Below, in pieces: positions 36,926-47,288 of a stretch of 64,000 nt of DNA. Numbering within the stretch: the first letter of the stretch is position 1; the number at the start of each line of letters is the position of its first letter. The stretch is from Gp6-AA40 sp963818645. GTDB taxonomy: Bacteria; Acidobacteriota; Vicinamibacteria; Vicinamibacterales; UBA2999. Under the pieces are notes generated by a model. That model was not told the origin of the DNA. It saw only the letters and a list, made by a program, of their open reading frames with translations, and made no database searches. The stretch lies in contig CAWFTF010000022.1 of assembly GCA_963818645.1 (NCBI GenBank), positions 1-64,000 on the forward strand, in the 5' to 3' direction. The position numbers and the translations under genes were made by a program.

Positions 36926-38305
36926 GTGACTACGACCACCACTTCATCTCCGGTCCTCGAGCGGCGGCTCGGTCCCCTCGACGCAGCGGCCATCATCGTT
37001 GCCAACGTCATCGGCGGCGGCATTCTTTTTCGATCTCCAGCGGTTGCTGCTGCAGTGCCTGACGCGCCGTGGTTTCTGCTGGCTTGGGTTGCCGGCGGCG
37101 CACTCGCATTCATGGGAGCGATGGCGTACGCAGAACTGGCAGCGCTCCGCCCCAAGGCTGGTGGCGAGTATGTCTATCTGCGCGAAGCGTACGGGCCGCT
37201 TGCTGGTTTCCTGACCGGGTGGACGTCGTTCGTGGCCGGGTTCAGCGGAGCGATGGCGGCGAGTGCTGTCTTCCTTATCACGACACTCGATCGATTCTTC
37301 CCGGGCATCGCCAATTCGACTCCGCTGCTCGCGATCCCGATTCCGCTCACGCCGATCGTCTTCTCCTTCTCGACCCACACGCTGGCCGCGAGCGCGGTCA
37401 TCATCGCCGCCGCGTTCATTCACATCCGGGGCGTCGGGCCTGGACGGCTGGCGAGCAACTTCCTCACCACGCTGAAGCTCACGGCCTTCGTCGTGTTCAT
37501 CGCATTCGGGCTGACGGCGAGCGCCGGAGAAAGCTCCAACCTGACCCAGTCGGCCGGGACAGTGACGGCCACAGGGTGGATCTTTGCGCTCATCCCGGTG
37601 ATGTTCACCTACTCGGGCTGGAACGCGGCTGCGTATATGGCTGAGGAGATTCGCGATCCCGGGCGCAACGTGCCGCGCTCGCTCCTCCTCGGAACGGCCG
37701 TCGTCACTGTCATCTACCTGCTGATCAACGTGCTGTATCTCTACGTGATCCCGATTGGCGAGCTCGCGGGCATCCGGGGAAGCGTCCTCGACGTCGTCGC
37801 GGATCGGCTGCTCGGTGTACGCGCGGGAGACATCATGGCCGTCGTGGCGATCGTCAGCCTCGCGGCCGGCATCAACGCCTGGACGTTCGCGGGACCGCGT
37901 GTCTACTTCGCGATGGCGCGCGACAACGCATTCTTCAAGAGCGCGGCGCGCGTGCATCCGAAGTACAAGACGCCGGCGGCGTCCATCATTGCGCAGGCGG
38001 CGTTCACAATCCTGCTGATCCTGATTGGCAGTCTCGATGCGATTGCCAACTACGTCGGATTCGCAATCACGTTGTTTGCGGGAGCGGCCGTGGCCGCCGT
38101 CTTCGTTCTGCGGGCGCGGGACCCTGAGGCGCCGCGTCCGTTCAAGGCGTTCGGCTATCCGTGGACGCCGGCGATCTTCGTCCTCGTCAGCCTGGCGATC
38201 GTCCTGAACGCCTACTATTCAGATCCGCGAGTCACGGGAGTGGGGACGTTGATCATCCTGGCAGGCATCCCCGTCTACTACTTCTTTCAGCGGCGAAACC
38301 GATAA
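36926..38305 (+). CDS. APC-family amino acid permease
   Basis: 459 residues with about 12 membrane helices. The first helix carries the APC substrate/sodium-site signature IIVANVIGGGILFRSPA, followed by AYAELAALRPKAGGEYVYLREAYG, and a later ARDNAFFKSAARVHPKYKTP loop typical of the LAT/APA branch. It imports or exchanges amino acids across the inner membrane; specificity is unknown. Start is GTG at 36926. Confidence 0.92.
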   Translation: MTTTTTSSPVLERRLGPLDAAAIIVANVIGGGILFRSPAVAAAVPDAPWFLLAWVAGGALAFMGAMAYAELAALRPKAGGEYVYLREAYGPLAGFLTGWTSFVAGFSGAMAASAVFLITTLDRFFPGIANSTPLLAIPIPLTPIVFSFSTHTLAASAVIIAAAFIHIRGVGPGRLASNFLTTLKLTAFVVFIAFGLTASAGESSNLTQSAGTVTATGWIFALIPVMFTYSGWNAAAYMAEEIRDPGRNVPRSLLLGTAVVTVIYLLINVLYLYVIPIGELAGIRGSVLDVVADRLLGVRAGDIMAVVAIVSLAAGINAWTFAGPRVYFAMARDNAFFKSAARVHPKYKTPAASIIAQAAFTILLILIGSLDAIANYVGFAITLFAGAAVAAVFVLRARDPEAPRPFKAFGYPWTPAIFVLVSLAIVLNAYYSDPRVTGVGTLIILAGIPVYYFFQRRNR

Positions 38306-38306
38306 G

Positions 38307-38397
38307 AACTCCCAACCATCAGCTACCAATCCCCAACGGAGCTCTGTGTGTGAATGCGCCGGTTGGGAGTTGGGAGTTGGATATTGGAAGTTGACTC
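38307..38397. repeat. Heptamer inverted repeat between convergent genes
   Basis: Left arm AACTCCC, AACCATC, AGCTACC, AATCCCC (38307-38334); right arm TTGGGAG, TTGGGAG, TTGGATA, TTGGAAG, TTGACTC (38363-38397). It fills the gap between the permease and the lipoprotein at 38397 and may act as a bidirectional terminator. Confidence 0.93.
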
Positions 38398-38873
38398 TAT
38401 TCAGTCAGCAGCTGCCGGTCGATCGTGTACTCTCCGATCTTCACCCAGTTGCGCGAGCCGTGCTTGCCGAAGATCTGGACACGCGCGTCGACGAACTCCT
38501 TGTTCTGCAGCATCTGCAGGCGCGACTGCTGACCGGTATATCCGCGGTCGGAGCGCAGGACCAGCTCGTCGCCTTTCGCACCAGGCGCCAGCCCGTCTGG
38601 CCCAATGCCGCGCACGAAGTGCGCGTCCCACTCCTCGGCTTCGCCGACGCGCCTGAAGACGGCGTTGATCTGCACGCGGGCGATTGGTTCGGATGAGACG
38701 TTCTGCAGACGCAACGTGATGCTGGGGACCAGCTTGTTCTGACCGTCTACGACGCCGACGTCATACCAGCCGCTATGAATGTCGGTGACGGCGAGGTCCT
38801 TCTCCACCTCGCGCGCTCGACACCCCGCGACAAGGAGAACGATCCCGAGGCAGATGGTCAGACGAGTGAGCAT
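38397..38873 (-). CDS. Small lipoprotein, unknown function
   Basis: 158 residues from the ATG at 38873 (MLTRLTICLGIVLLVAGC, lipobox LVAGC). The mature domain (KLVPSITLRLQNVSSEPIARVQINAVFRR to QIFGKHGSRNWVKIGEYTID) looks like a beta-sandwich of the DUF1425/FxLYD kind, used for protein contacts at membranes. It is last in a minus-strand run beginning with the ECF sigma gene at 41104. Confidence 0.75.
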   Translation of the reverse strand: MLTRLTICLGIVLLVAGCRAREVEKDLAVTDIHSGWYDVGVVDGQNKLVPSITLRLQNVSSEPIARVQINAVFRRVGEAEEWDAHFVRGIGPDGLAPGAKGDELVLRSDRGYTGQQSRLQMLQNKEFVDARVQIFGKHGSRNWVKIGEYTIDRQLLTE

Positions 38874-38934
38874 GGCGGAATTGTACATGGCCACTCAGAT
38901 GAGACACCGTGGCGTCCGCCAGGTTCCGTCCGCC

Positions 38935-39735
38935 TCAGTATTCGCGAACCTCGACCTTCTGACGCGCCTCTTCGAGCGTCATCCGTCCGGCACGGAAGCC
39001 AGCCAGGTCACTTCCCTTCACGCGGAAGATGATCGTGCTGAAGTCGGCCATGTCGCCGGGACTCAACGGATCGCGAGGAACGTTGTCGCGCGCGGCGACG
39101 GTGAGCCACTCGTCGGTACCGAGCGCCAGCGGCCCGCTGTTCTCGATCATCGCGTCGATGAGCGCCGACTTGACCTCGCGCGTGTACCCCTCGGCCGGGT
39201 TGTCGAGCACTCGGGCATCGACGTTCGCCGGAGGTGCGACGGCAACCTGACTGGCCGTGACCGTGCCAGCGCCGGGCGCGCGCAGGGCGATCGGGTTCTG
39301 CGCCTGTGCCCGCATCTCGAGCCGGCGAACGGCTTGCGCAAACTGCGGTTGATATCTCGCGTCCATCTGCGCGATCAACTGCTTCAACTCCGCAGCCACG
39401 CTCTCGAGATCCCGGTTGTCGCTGGTGATCAATGCACGGAGCGGCCAGGTGACCGGGAGCCGGAGCATCGGCACGCCGACGTCGAAGAAGATGCCGTACC
39501 CATCGAGACGGAAACCGTGTACCTCGGGGTACCCAGCGAGCATCGGCGGATCGGGCACAGCGGACCGCACCTGACGGAGCAGATTTTCGGCGCCAATCTT
39601 GACGGCGCTCTCGAGCGTTCCCTCCATCATCGCGATTCGTTGTCTCGCCCTCACCTGCGAGTCGTCTGCCTGTTGGGCGGCAACGGCGCTCCCCGCCACC
39701 ACCACCGCAATCCCGAGAGTCATGATTCTCACCAT
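38935..39735 (-). CDS. Exported protein of unknown function in the ECF sigma cluster
   Basis: 266 residues. The ATG at 39735 opens a signal peptide (MVRIMTLGIAVVVAGSAVAA). Features are GYGIFFDVGVPMLRLP, a helical middle (ESVAAELKQLIAQMDARYQP) and a C-terminal region TIIFRVKGSDLAGFRAGRMT. I do not recognise a catalytic motif. Position after the anti-sigma gene suggests a role in the same envelope response. Confidence 0.7.
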   Translation of the reverse strand: MVRIMTLGIAVVVAGSAVAAQQADDSQVRARQRIAMMEGTLESAVKIGAENLLRQVRSAVPDPPMLAGYPEVHGFRLDGYGIFFDVGVPMLRLPVTWPLRALITSDNRDLESVAAELKQLIAQMDARYQPQFAQAVRRLEMRAQAQNPIALRAPGAGTVTASQVAVAPPANVDARVLDNPAEGYTREVKSALIDAMIENSGPLALGTDEWLTVAARDNVPRDPLSPGDMADFSTIIFRVKGSDLAGFRAGRMTLEEARQKVEVREY

Positions 39736-39767
39736 AGCTGCTTCCATCACACCCAAATTGATCGTGC

Positions 39768-40517
39768 CTATCGACCCTGCTGCGAAACCCTGATGAGGCT
39801 GTTGATTCGATCGATCGCCTCGCGCTGCTGCCGGATTTCGTTGCCGGTCACACCCTGGAACTGCCCGACTGCCTCTCGAACGGACGCCATATCGATACGT
39901 CGCTGCGCTTCGAAGTCTCGTGCCATTTCGACGGACCGGAGCGTGAACTCACGCCGCTGCCGCTCCTCGCTCTGGGCCAGGAGCGCTTCAACCTTCTGCA
40001 TGATTTCTTCGTCCGACGAGGAGGACGAGGAGACCACCTGCCGGACGGGAACAGCGGTACGAATCTGCGCAATCTGGGATTTCAACCGCTCTTCGAGCTG
40101 CGAAAGGTCGTTGCGCGAGGCGGTGACCGTCGTCGGTGTCGTCGTCATCGTTGCAGGCGGCGGCTGGTTCGAAGCCACTTGCGGTGCGGCAACCGGACCG
40201 CGCGCCAGCCCGACCGACAGACCAACACCGAAAATGACGAGGGCGGCCACTGCCTGCGCCCAGGCGGGTAGCGGTGCGCGCCACCAGGGGAGCCGCGCTT
40301 CCTGAGTGGGCACCTGCATCCGGAATCCGAGTTCCGGCATCGGAGGTGCCCACACCTCCAGGTGGCGGCGAGTCCACCCGAGACCATCGATCTCGCTCGA
40401 GCACGCGTCGCATCGAGTCAGGTGACCCGAAATGACGTCGCGCAGCTCCGGCTCGCACTCCTCGTACAGATAAGCGACCAGCGCGTTCTTATCTCCACAC
40501 TCGAATGTCACGCTCAT
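39768..40517 (-). CDS. Zinc-binding (ZAS-type) anti-sigma factor
   Basis: 249 residues from the ATG at 40517, overlapping the sigma stop (ATGA). The N-terminal 45 residues carry the ZAS motif with H32, C36 and C39 (GHLTRCDACSSE), which binds zinc and the sigma factor. A membrane helix (about 86-106) and a long, predicted coiled-coil C-terminal region (EERLKSQIAQIRT, DFEAQRRIDMASVREAVGQF) follow. It should hold the ECF factor encoded upstream at the membrane until a signal releases it. Confidence 0.9.
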   Translation of the reverse strand: MSVTFECGDKNALVAYLYEECEPELRDVISGHLTRCDACSSEIDGLGWTRRHLEVWAPPMPELGFRMQVPTQEARLPWWRAPLPAWAQAVAALVIFGVGLSVGLARGPVAAPQVASNQPPPATMTTTPTTVTASRNDLSQLEERLKSQIAQIRTAVPVRQVVSSSSSSDEEIMQKVEALLAQSEERQRREFTLRSVEMARDFEAQRRIDMASVREAVGQFQGVTGNEIRQQREAIDRINSLIRVSQQGR

Positions 40518-41104
40518 GTCCGTTTCACCAGTTGAGCCATCCCCTGCCCGCGCCGCTCGAGTTGCCTCCGCAACTGCGACAGACCTTGATACAACCGCGT
40601 CTTCACTGTGCTCAGCGGACATCCCTGCATGTCCGCAATCTCCTGGAACGTCATCCCGTGGTACTCCTTCAGGATGATTGCCGTGCGCTGCTCGTCGCTC
40701 AACGATTTCATGGCATCCGCCACGATCGCGGTCAGCTCGCGACGGGCGACCAGATCCTCTATCGATTCCGTCGGCTGGGTCTCAGCGAGCAGTTCCGCCG
40801 GGTCGATGTCTTCCGGCATCTGCGACACCGGCGCACGCTGCTGACGGCGAATCCAGTCGCGACACAGATTCAGCGCGATCCGATACAGCCACGACGAAAA
40901 TTTCGCCTGTCCCTTGAAGCCGGGCAACGCCCGGTACGCACGGAGGAACGTGTCCTGACAGACGTCGCGCGCGTCCTCCTCCCGACCGAGAACGCGATAC
41001 GCCAGGGCATAGATCGGCCGCTCCCATCTCACGATGAGCTGATTGAAGCTGTCCACGTCGCCAGACCGGGACCGGGCGACAAGCTCCTCATCAGTGCGCG
41101 TCAT
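40514..41104 (-). CDS. ECF-type RNA polymerase sigma factor (RpoE-like)
   Basis: 196 residues from the ATG at 41104 (MTRTDEELVARSRSGD), chosen because conserved sequence begins there; the frame is open further upstream. Region 2 (IYALAYRVLGREEDARDVCQDTFLRAYRAL, GQAKFSSWLYRIALNLCRDW) and region 4 (LSDEQRTAIILKEYHGMTFQEIADMQ, PLSTVKTRLYQGL) are complete. It is coupled by a 4-bp overlap to a zinc anti-sigma factor, so the pair forms an envelope-stress type switch. Confidence 0.93.
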   Translation of the reverse strand: MTRTDEELVARSRSGDVDSFNQLIVRWERPIYALAYRVLGREEDARDVCQDTFLRAYRALPGFKGQAKFSSWLYRIALNLCRDWIRRQQRAPVSQMPEDIDPAELLAETQPTESIEDLVARRELTAIVADAMKSLSDEQRTAIILKEYHGMTFQEIADMQGCPLSTVKTRLYQGLSQLRRQLERRGQGMAQLVKRT

Positions 41105-41313
41105 CAGCAAGGAACGAACAGTCCGTCTGCCTGTAAGACGGTGGCGACCGTCACACGGCCGTCTCGCCACAATCATATGGCCGTCAGCCCACCCTCCCGC
41201 GAGCGGGCCGGCAGTCGACATTTGAACTCTAAGTCTTTCAGGCGTTGTGGTTTAGACCGTCTGGCTCGCAACCGGCGGTGTACAATGACAGATAGCGCGA
41301 GAACGAGAATCCA

Positions 41314-41894
41314 GTGCCCCTCAATCTGCCCACCGACGAGACCTTCCTGACGACCGAGGAGGTTCTCGAATACCTCAACGTCAACCTGCGAACGGTGTAT
41401 CGACTCATTAAGGCTGGCAGCATTCCCGCCGTCCGGGTGGGCCGACAGTGGCGCTTCCGCAAGCGCGACATCGACAAATGGCTCGAGGGGCAGCGACACT
41501 CCGACATCAAAAGCACAGGCACCGCCCGCAGCCGAATCCTGCTCGTCGACGATGAGGAGAGCATTCGAAAGCTGCTCTCGAGGATGCTTGAAGCCAGTTA
41601 CGACGTCGAGATCGCTGCCGACGGCGAGGCGGCGATCCGTCTGCTGCGCCAACCCGACGCGCACTATGACCTGCTGATCTCCGACCTGAACATGCCTGAC
41701 ATGGATGGCCTGACGCTCATTCGCGAAGCACAGCTTATCAATCCCACGCTGGCAGCGATCGTGATCACCGGCTATTCGACGGAGTCGAGCGCAATCGAGG
41801 CACTCAATCTCGGAGTGACCGGGTACCTCACGAAACCCTTCGGCACGACCCAGGTGCTCGCGGCGGCGGCCAAAGCCCTGAGCGCACGACCCGC

Positions 41895-41898
<4 letters not shown>
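41314..41898 (+). CDS. Excisionase-type HTH fused to a response-regulator receiver
   Basis: 194 residues. Residues about 10-60 are a MerR/excisionase-type helix-turn-helix (FLTTEEVLEYLNVNLRTVYRLIKAG, GRQWRFRKRDIDKWL). Residues about 74-190 are a receiver domain with D79-D80, phosphorylation site D124 (SDLNMPDMDG) and K at LTKPFG. HTH before receiver is the reverse of the usual order. No kinase is adjacent except the NtrB-like one at 44 kb. GTG start; the stop overlaps the ABC-F start (GTGA). Confidence 0.88.
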
Positions 41899-43919
<2,021 letters not shown>

Positions 43920-44077
43920 CTAGTTGCGGCGATTCATTGCCCGAATCGTAAGTCGCTCCCCTCCAACCCAACAGAAAGCGCGGTAGACTTACAATTCTGT
44001 AATTTGACTTGTTCCATTTCCAACCCCGATTGCGCCCAAAACCGCCGATTGGTGTGCTGATTCCAAAACTCGGCCGC

Positions 44078-44093
44078 GGGCACGCGCTTTGCC
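44078..44093 (+). promoter_or_regulatory. Sigma-54 (-24/-12) promoter of the NtrB/NtrC-like pair
   Basis: GGGCACG, four bases, then TTGCC matches the sigma-54 consensus TGGCACG-N4-TTGCW, with GG and GC exactly 10 bp apart. Expected transcription start is near 44104, giving a leader of about 33 nt to the kinase ATG. The rest of the 217-bp gap holds a small inverted repeat, TTACA-ATTC-TGTAA, at about 43988-44001. Confidence 0.7.
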
Positions 44094-44136
44094 TTTTCTT
44101 GACCGGCTTGAGGTCTGTTTTGTGGAGCCTGGTGTG

Positions 44137-44640
44137 ATGACCAAACCGCGTTCTCGCGTAGCGCCGCCGGTGGCTTCCAGCCGGTCTGCGTCGAGTTCTG
44201 TCCGGGAGGCAGACGGCGTGTCCACAACTCACGCACAGGGGACCAGCGATGCGTTCTTCAGACACATCGTGTCAGGAATGCGCAATGGCGTCCTCGCAAT
44301 CACCCGGGAAGGACATCTCGCGTTGATCAACGACGAGGCGTATCGAATTTTCGGTGTTTCCCCCCGAGGCCGACGATGTGGGTCGCCCGATCGGGGCGGT
44401 CCTGAAGGACCATCCCGACGTCGTTCGCGTGCTCACCGGTGCCTTCGATCTGCATCTGCTCCCGAACCGAGTGGAGATGCGGTTGAAGCCATCGAACAAG
44501 GTCATCGGCTACACCGTGACGTTCGTGCCGGACGACGCCGGACAGGTGGTGGGCGCGACGATGTTCTTCAAGGACCTGACGCGCGTCGAGCAGTTGGAAG
44601 AGCGCGAACGGCTCCGGGACCGGCTTGCGGCGGTCGGTGA
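44137..44640 (+). CDS. NtrB-like sensor histidine kinase, N-terminal fragment
   Basis: 167 residues as read from the ATG at 44137 (GGAG upstream). It contains the start of a PAS domain (MRNGVLAITREGHLALINDEAYRIFGVSP). A run of six C at 44360-44365 shifts the frame: with five C the PAS domain continues as GVSPEADDVGRPIGAVLKD into the frame of 44354-45313. Sequence after GVSP in the present frame is not meaningful. No membrane helix is seen, so the kinase is probably cytoplasmic. Confidence 0.75.
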   Translation: MTKPRSRVAPPVASSRSASSSVREADGVSTTHAQGTSDAFFRHIVSGMRNGVLAITREGHLALINDEAYRIFGVSPRGRRCGSPDRGGPEGPSRRRSRAHRCLRSASAPEPSGDAVEAIEQGHRLHRDVRAGRRRTGGGRDDVLQGPDARRAVGRARTAPGPACGGR

Positions 44641-45313
44641 GATGGCGGCAGTCATCGCACACGAGGTCAAGAACCCGCTCGCGGGAATCGAAGTGATGGC
44701 CGGTCTGCTTCGTCGAAAGATTCCGGACGCACCCGATGCGCAAGCCGTGCTGACGGACATCATCAACGAAGCCAAGATGGCCAACTCGATCGTGCAGGAA
44801 GTCCTCGACTTCGTGCGACCGATTCGGCTGCAGGTAGAACATACCGCCGTGGCCGGCGCCGTCCAGGGAGCCATTCAGCACGCAGATACCAAGGCCCGCC
44901 GGGGCGGCGTGAATGTGTCGGTCGAGATTCCCGAAGGCCTGCCACAGATTCAGGCGGATCAGCATCAGCTCACCCAGGTCTTCACCAACCTGCTGATGAA
45001 CGCATACGAGGCGATGGGAGGCTCCGGGCACGTGAGCATCACGGCCAGCCGTCTGCGACTCGAGGATGGCACTGACCCGCGCGAGGCCGTTCTCGTGCAG
45101 GTTGCCGACGACGGCCCAGGGATTCCGCCCGACGTGGCGGAGAAAGTCTTCGACCCGTTCTTCACGACGAAGCCGCAGGGGTCGGGGCTGGGACTGGCAA
45201 TCGTTCGGAAGATAGTCGACGCACATGACGGACGAATTGACCTGCGGACGGCCGTCGGTCAAGGCACGACCATTCGGGTGACGCTGCCGGTATCAGGCGG
45301 CGACGAGAACTAG
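44354..45313 (+). CDS. NtrB-like sensor histidine kinase, catalytic part
   Basis: 319 residues as read. Rest of the PAS domain (VIGYTVTFVPDDAGQVVGATMFFKDLT), the phosphoacceptor helix AAVIAHEVKNPLAGIEVM, and the ATPase domain (NLLMNAYEAM, DDGPGIPPDVAEKVFDPFFTTKPQGSGLGLAIV). It should phosphorylate the regulator encoded 10 bp downstream. It belongs with the fragment starting at 44137; whole length would be about 390 residues. Confidence 0.88.
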   Translation: MFPPEADDVGRPIGAVLKDHPDVVRVLTGAFDLHLLPNRVEMRLKPSNKVIGYTVTFVPDDAGQVVGATMFFKDLTRVEQLEERERLRDRLAAVGEMAAVIAHEVKNPLAGIEVMAGLLRRKIPDAPDAQAVLTDIINEAKMANSIVQEVLDFVRPIRLQVEHTAVAGAVQGAIQHADTKARRGGVNVSVEIPEGLPQIQADQHQLTQVFTNLLMNAYEAMGGSGHVSITASRLRLEDGTDPREAVLVQVADDGPGIPPDVAEKVFDPFFTTKPQGSGLGLAIVRKIVDAHDGRIDLRTAVGQGTTIRVTLPVSGGDEN

Positions 45314-45322
45314 AGGACTGAC

Positions 45323-46741
45323 ATGGGACGGATACTGATCGCTGACGACCACGACTCGCTCCGCCGGGGCCTTGCCCAGGCGGTGGCCGAAGCCGGCCAC
45401 GACGTGGAGGAGGCCCCGAACGGTAACGCCGCCATCGAGAAGCTCCACGAGGGATTCTTCGATGTCGTCGTCAGCGACCTGAAGATGGGTGGCAGCACCG
45501 GTCTCGAGGTGCTCAAGACGGCGAAAACGCTGCATCCCTCGTCGGCCATCATCCTGATGACCGCGTTTGGATCGGTCTCGACGGCGGTCGAGGCCATGAA
45601 GTCGGGCGCGTTCGACTACGTGCAGAAGCCGTTCGAAATCGAGGAGATGGAGGTCAAGATCGAGAAGGCGATCGAGATGCGCCGGATGCAGAACCAGATC
45701 GACTACCTCCGTCACGCCGCCGGCGACATCTACGACTTCGATCGCATCATCGGTTCGAGCGGCGCGCTCGAGAAAGTGCTCGCCGTCGTTCGCAAGGTCG
45801 CAAAGAGCAACACCACCGTGCTCGTTCGTGGAGAGACCGGCACCGGCAAGGAGCTCATCGCCGGCGCCGTGCACCACAACTCGCTTCGCGCCGCGCGCAA
45901 CTTCGTCAAGGTGAACTGCGCCGCCCTGCAGGAGAACCTCCTCGAATCGGAACTCTTCGGGCACGAGAAAGGCGCGTTCACGGGCGCGGACAAGCAGCGC
46001 ATCGGCCGCTTCGAGCAGGCGGACGGCGGCACGCTGTTCCTGGACGAAATCGGCGACATGAGCGCCAACACGCAGGCCAAGATCCTGCGCGTGCTCCAGG
46101 AGCACGAGTTCGAGCGCCTCGGCGGCACGCGGACGCTCAAGGTCGACGTGCGCCTCATTGCGGCCACCAACCGCGATCTGACCACCATGGTCGAAGCGGG
46201 CCAGTTCCGTGAGGACCTGTACTACCGGCTCAACGTCGTGACGATGGAAATGCCGCCGCTGCGCGAGCGCAAAGACGACATCGCGGAGCTGGCCAACTTC
46301 TTCATCCGTCGATTCTCGGGTGAGCTGAAGAAGAAGATGGTCGGGCTCGAAACCGAGGCGCTGAAGCTCCTGATGCGCTATCAGTGGCCGGGCAACATCC
46401 GTGAGCTGGAGAACGCGATCGAGCGCGCGATGCTGCTTGCCGAGGGCAGCCACATCGCGGTGGACGATCTGCGACTCGGTGACTTCGGCACGAGCAGCAC
46501 GCCGCGCGAGGGTGCGTCCGTCGTGAAGATTCCGCCGACCGGCATCCCACTCGAGGAAGTGGAGCGCATCGCCCTTGTCGAGGCGCTCAAGATGTCGAAC
46601 TGGGTGCAGAAGGACGCGGCCGAGTTGCTCTCAATCAGCCCGCGCGTCATGAACTACAAGATCAAGACGCTCGGCATCGACTTCCCGCGCAGCCGCAGAG
46701 CGGCGCTGCAGCAGCACGAGGCCAACGAGCTCACTGCCTGA
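45323..46741 (+). CDS. NtrC-family sigma-54-dependent response regulator
   Basis: 472 residues: receiver with D52 (VVSDLKMGG), AAA+ domain with GETGTGKE and intact GAFTGA, and a C-terminal Fis-type helix-turn-helix (VQKDAAELLSISPRVMNYKI). It pairs with the NtrB-like kinase in one operon whose own promoter is of sigma-54 type, so the system probably activates its own expression. It is a third sigma-54 activator in the window. Confidence 0.95.
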   Translation: MGRILIADDHDSLRRGLAQAVAEAGHDVEEAPNGNAAIEKLHEGFFDVVVSDLKMGGSTGLEVLKTAKTLHPSSAIILMTAFGSVSTAVEAMKSGAFDYVQKPFEIEEMEVKIEKAIEMRRMQNQIDYLRHAAGDIYDFDRIIGSSGALEKVLAVVRKVAKSNTTVLVRGETGTGKELIAGAVHHNSLRAARNFVKVNCAALQENLLESELFGHEKGAFTGADKQRIGRFEQADGGTLFLDEIGDMSANTQAKILRVLQEHEFERLGGTRTLKVDVRLIAATNRDLTTMVEAGQFREDLYYRLNVVTMEMPPLRERKDDIAELANFFIRRFSGELKKKMVGLETEALKLLMRYQWPGNIRELENAIERAMLLAEGSHIAVDDLRLGDFGTSSTPREGASVVKIPPTGIPLEEVERIALVEALKMSNWVQKDAAELLSISPRVMNYKIKTLGIDFPRSRRAALQQHEANELTA

Positions 46742-46751
46742 AGCACCAAAG

Positions 46752-47288
46752 TCAAAGAATCTCTTCAATCTTCTTGATGGTGCTCCAGTTCCGGCTCGTC
46801 GCCGGAGCGCCGAGCTTCTTCTCGACGAAGCTGTTTGGGAAGCCGTAGAAGCCGCTTGGCTTGCGCCGGCTGACGACGAGGACGTCGAGCCCCTTGATGC
46901 CGATCGCCTCGAGCCGCTCCTTCGAGTCCGCCCAGGGAAAGGGTGGAACCGAGCGCGGTTTCTCGCCGAGACACACGGCGTACAGCTTCAGGGTACGGTC
47001 CGCGTCGAACGCCTTGAATGGTGCAGCATTCACGAGCGCGTGAATCTGGCGCGCTGAGCGAAACATCACGCTCGACTGCTCGCCGGTCAGTCTGCAGACG
47101 TTTGTTCTGATCTTCTGAAAGAGTTCCGCGCAATCGTCTTCAGTCTCGAAGATCACGTTGCCGCTTTGAATGTAGGTCTGAGCGTTCACGCATCCGGCAC
47201 GAGTGAAGACGTCACACAGCCGCGACATCTCCACGCGCGCATGCCCTGCGACGTTGATCGCGCGGAGGAAAGCGACGTAGCGAGTCAC
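46752..47288 (-). CDS. DUF1697 family protein
   Basis: 178 residues from GTG at 47288, overlapping the end of xerC (GTGA). Typical DUF1697 start TRYVAFLRAINVAGHARVEM with YIQSGNVIFET and FRSARQIHALV. Family function is unknown. In the sequence as given the reading frame is continuous from 48230 through this gene, because the xerC shift places the xerC N-terminus in this frame; I treat them as two genes. Confidence 0.85.
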   Translation of the reverse strand: MTRYVAFLRAINVAGHARVEMSRLCDVFTRAGCVNAQTYIQSGNVIFETEDDCAELFQKIRTNVCRLTGEQSSVMFRSARQIHALVNAAPFKAFDADRTLKLYAVCLGEKPRSVPPFPWADSKERLEAIGIKGLDVLVVSRRKPSGFYGFPNSFVEKKLGAPATSRNWSTIKKIEEIL

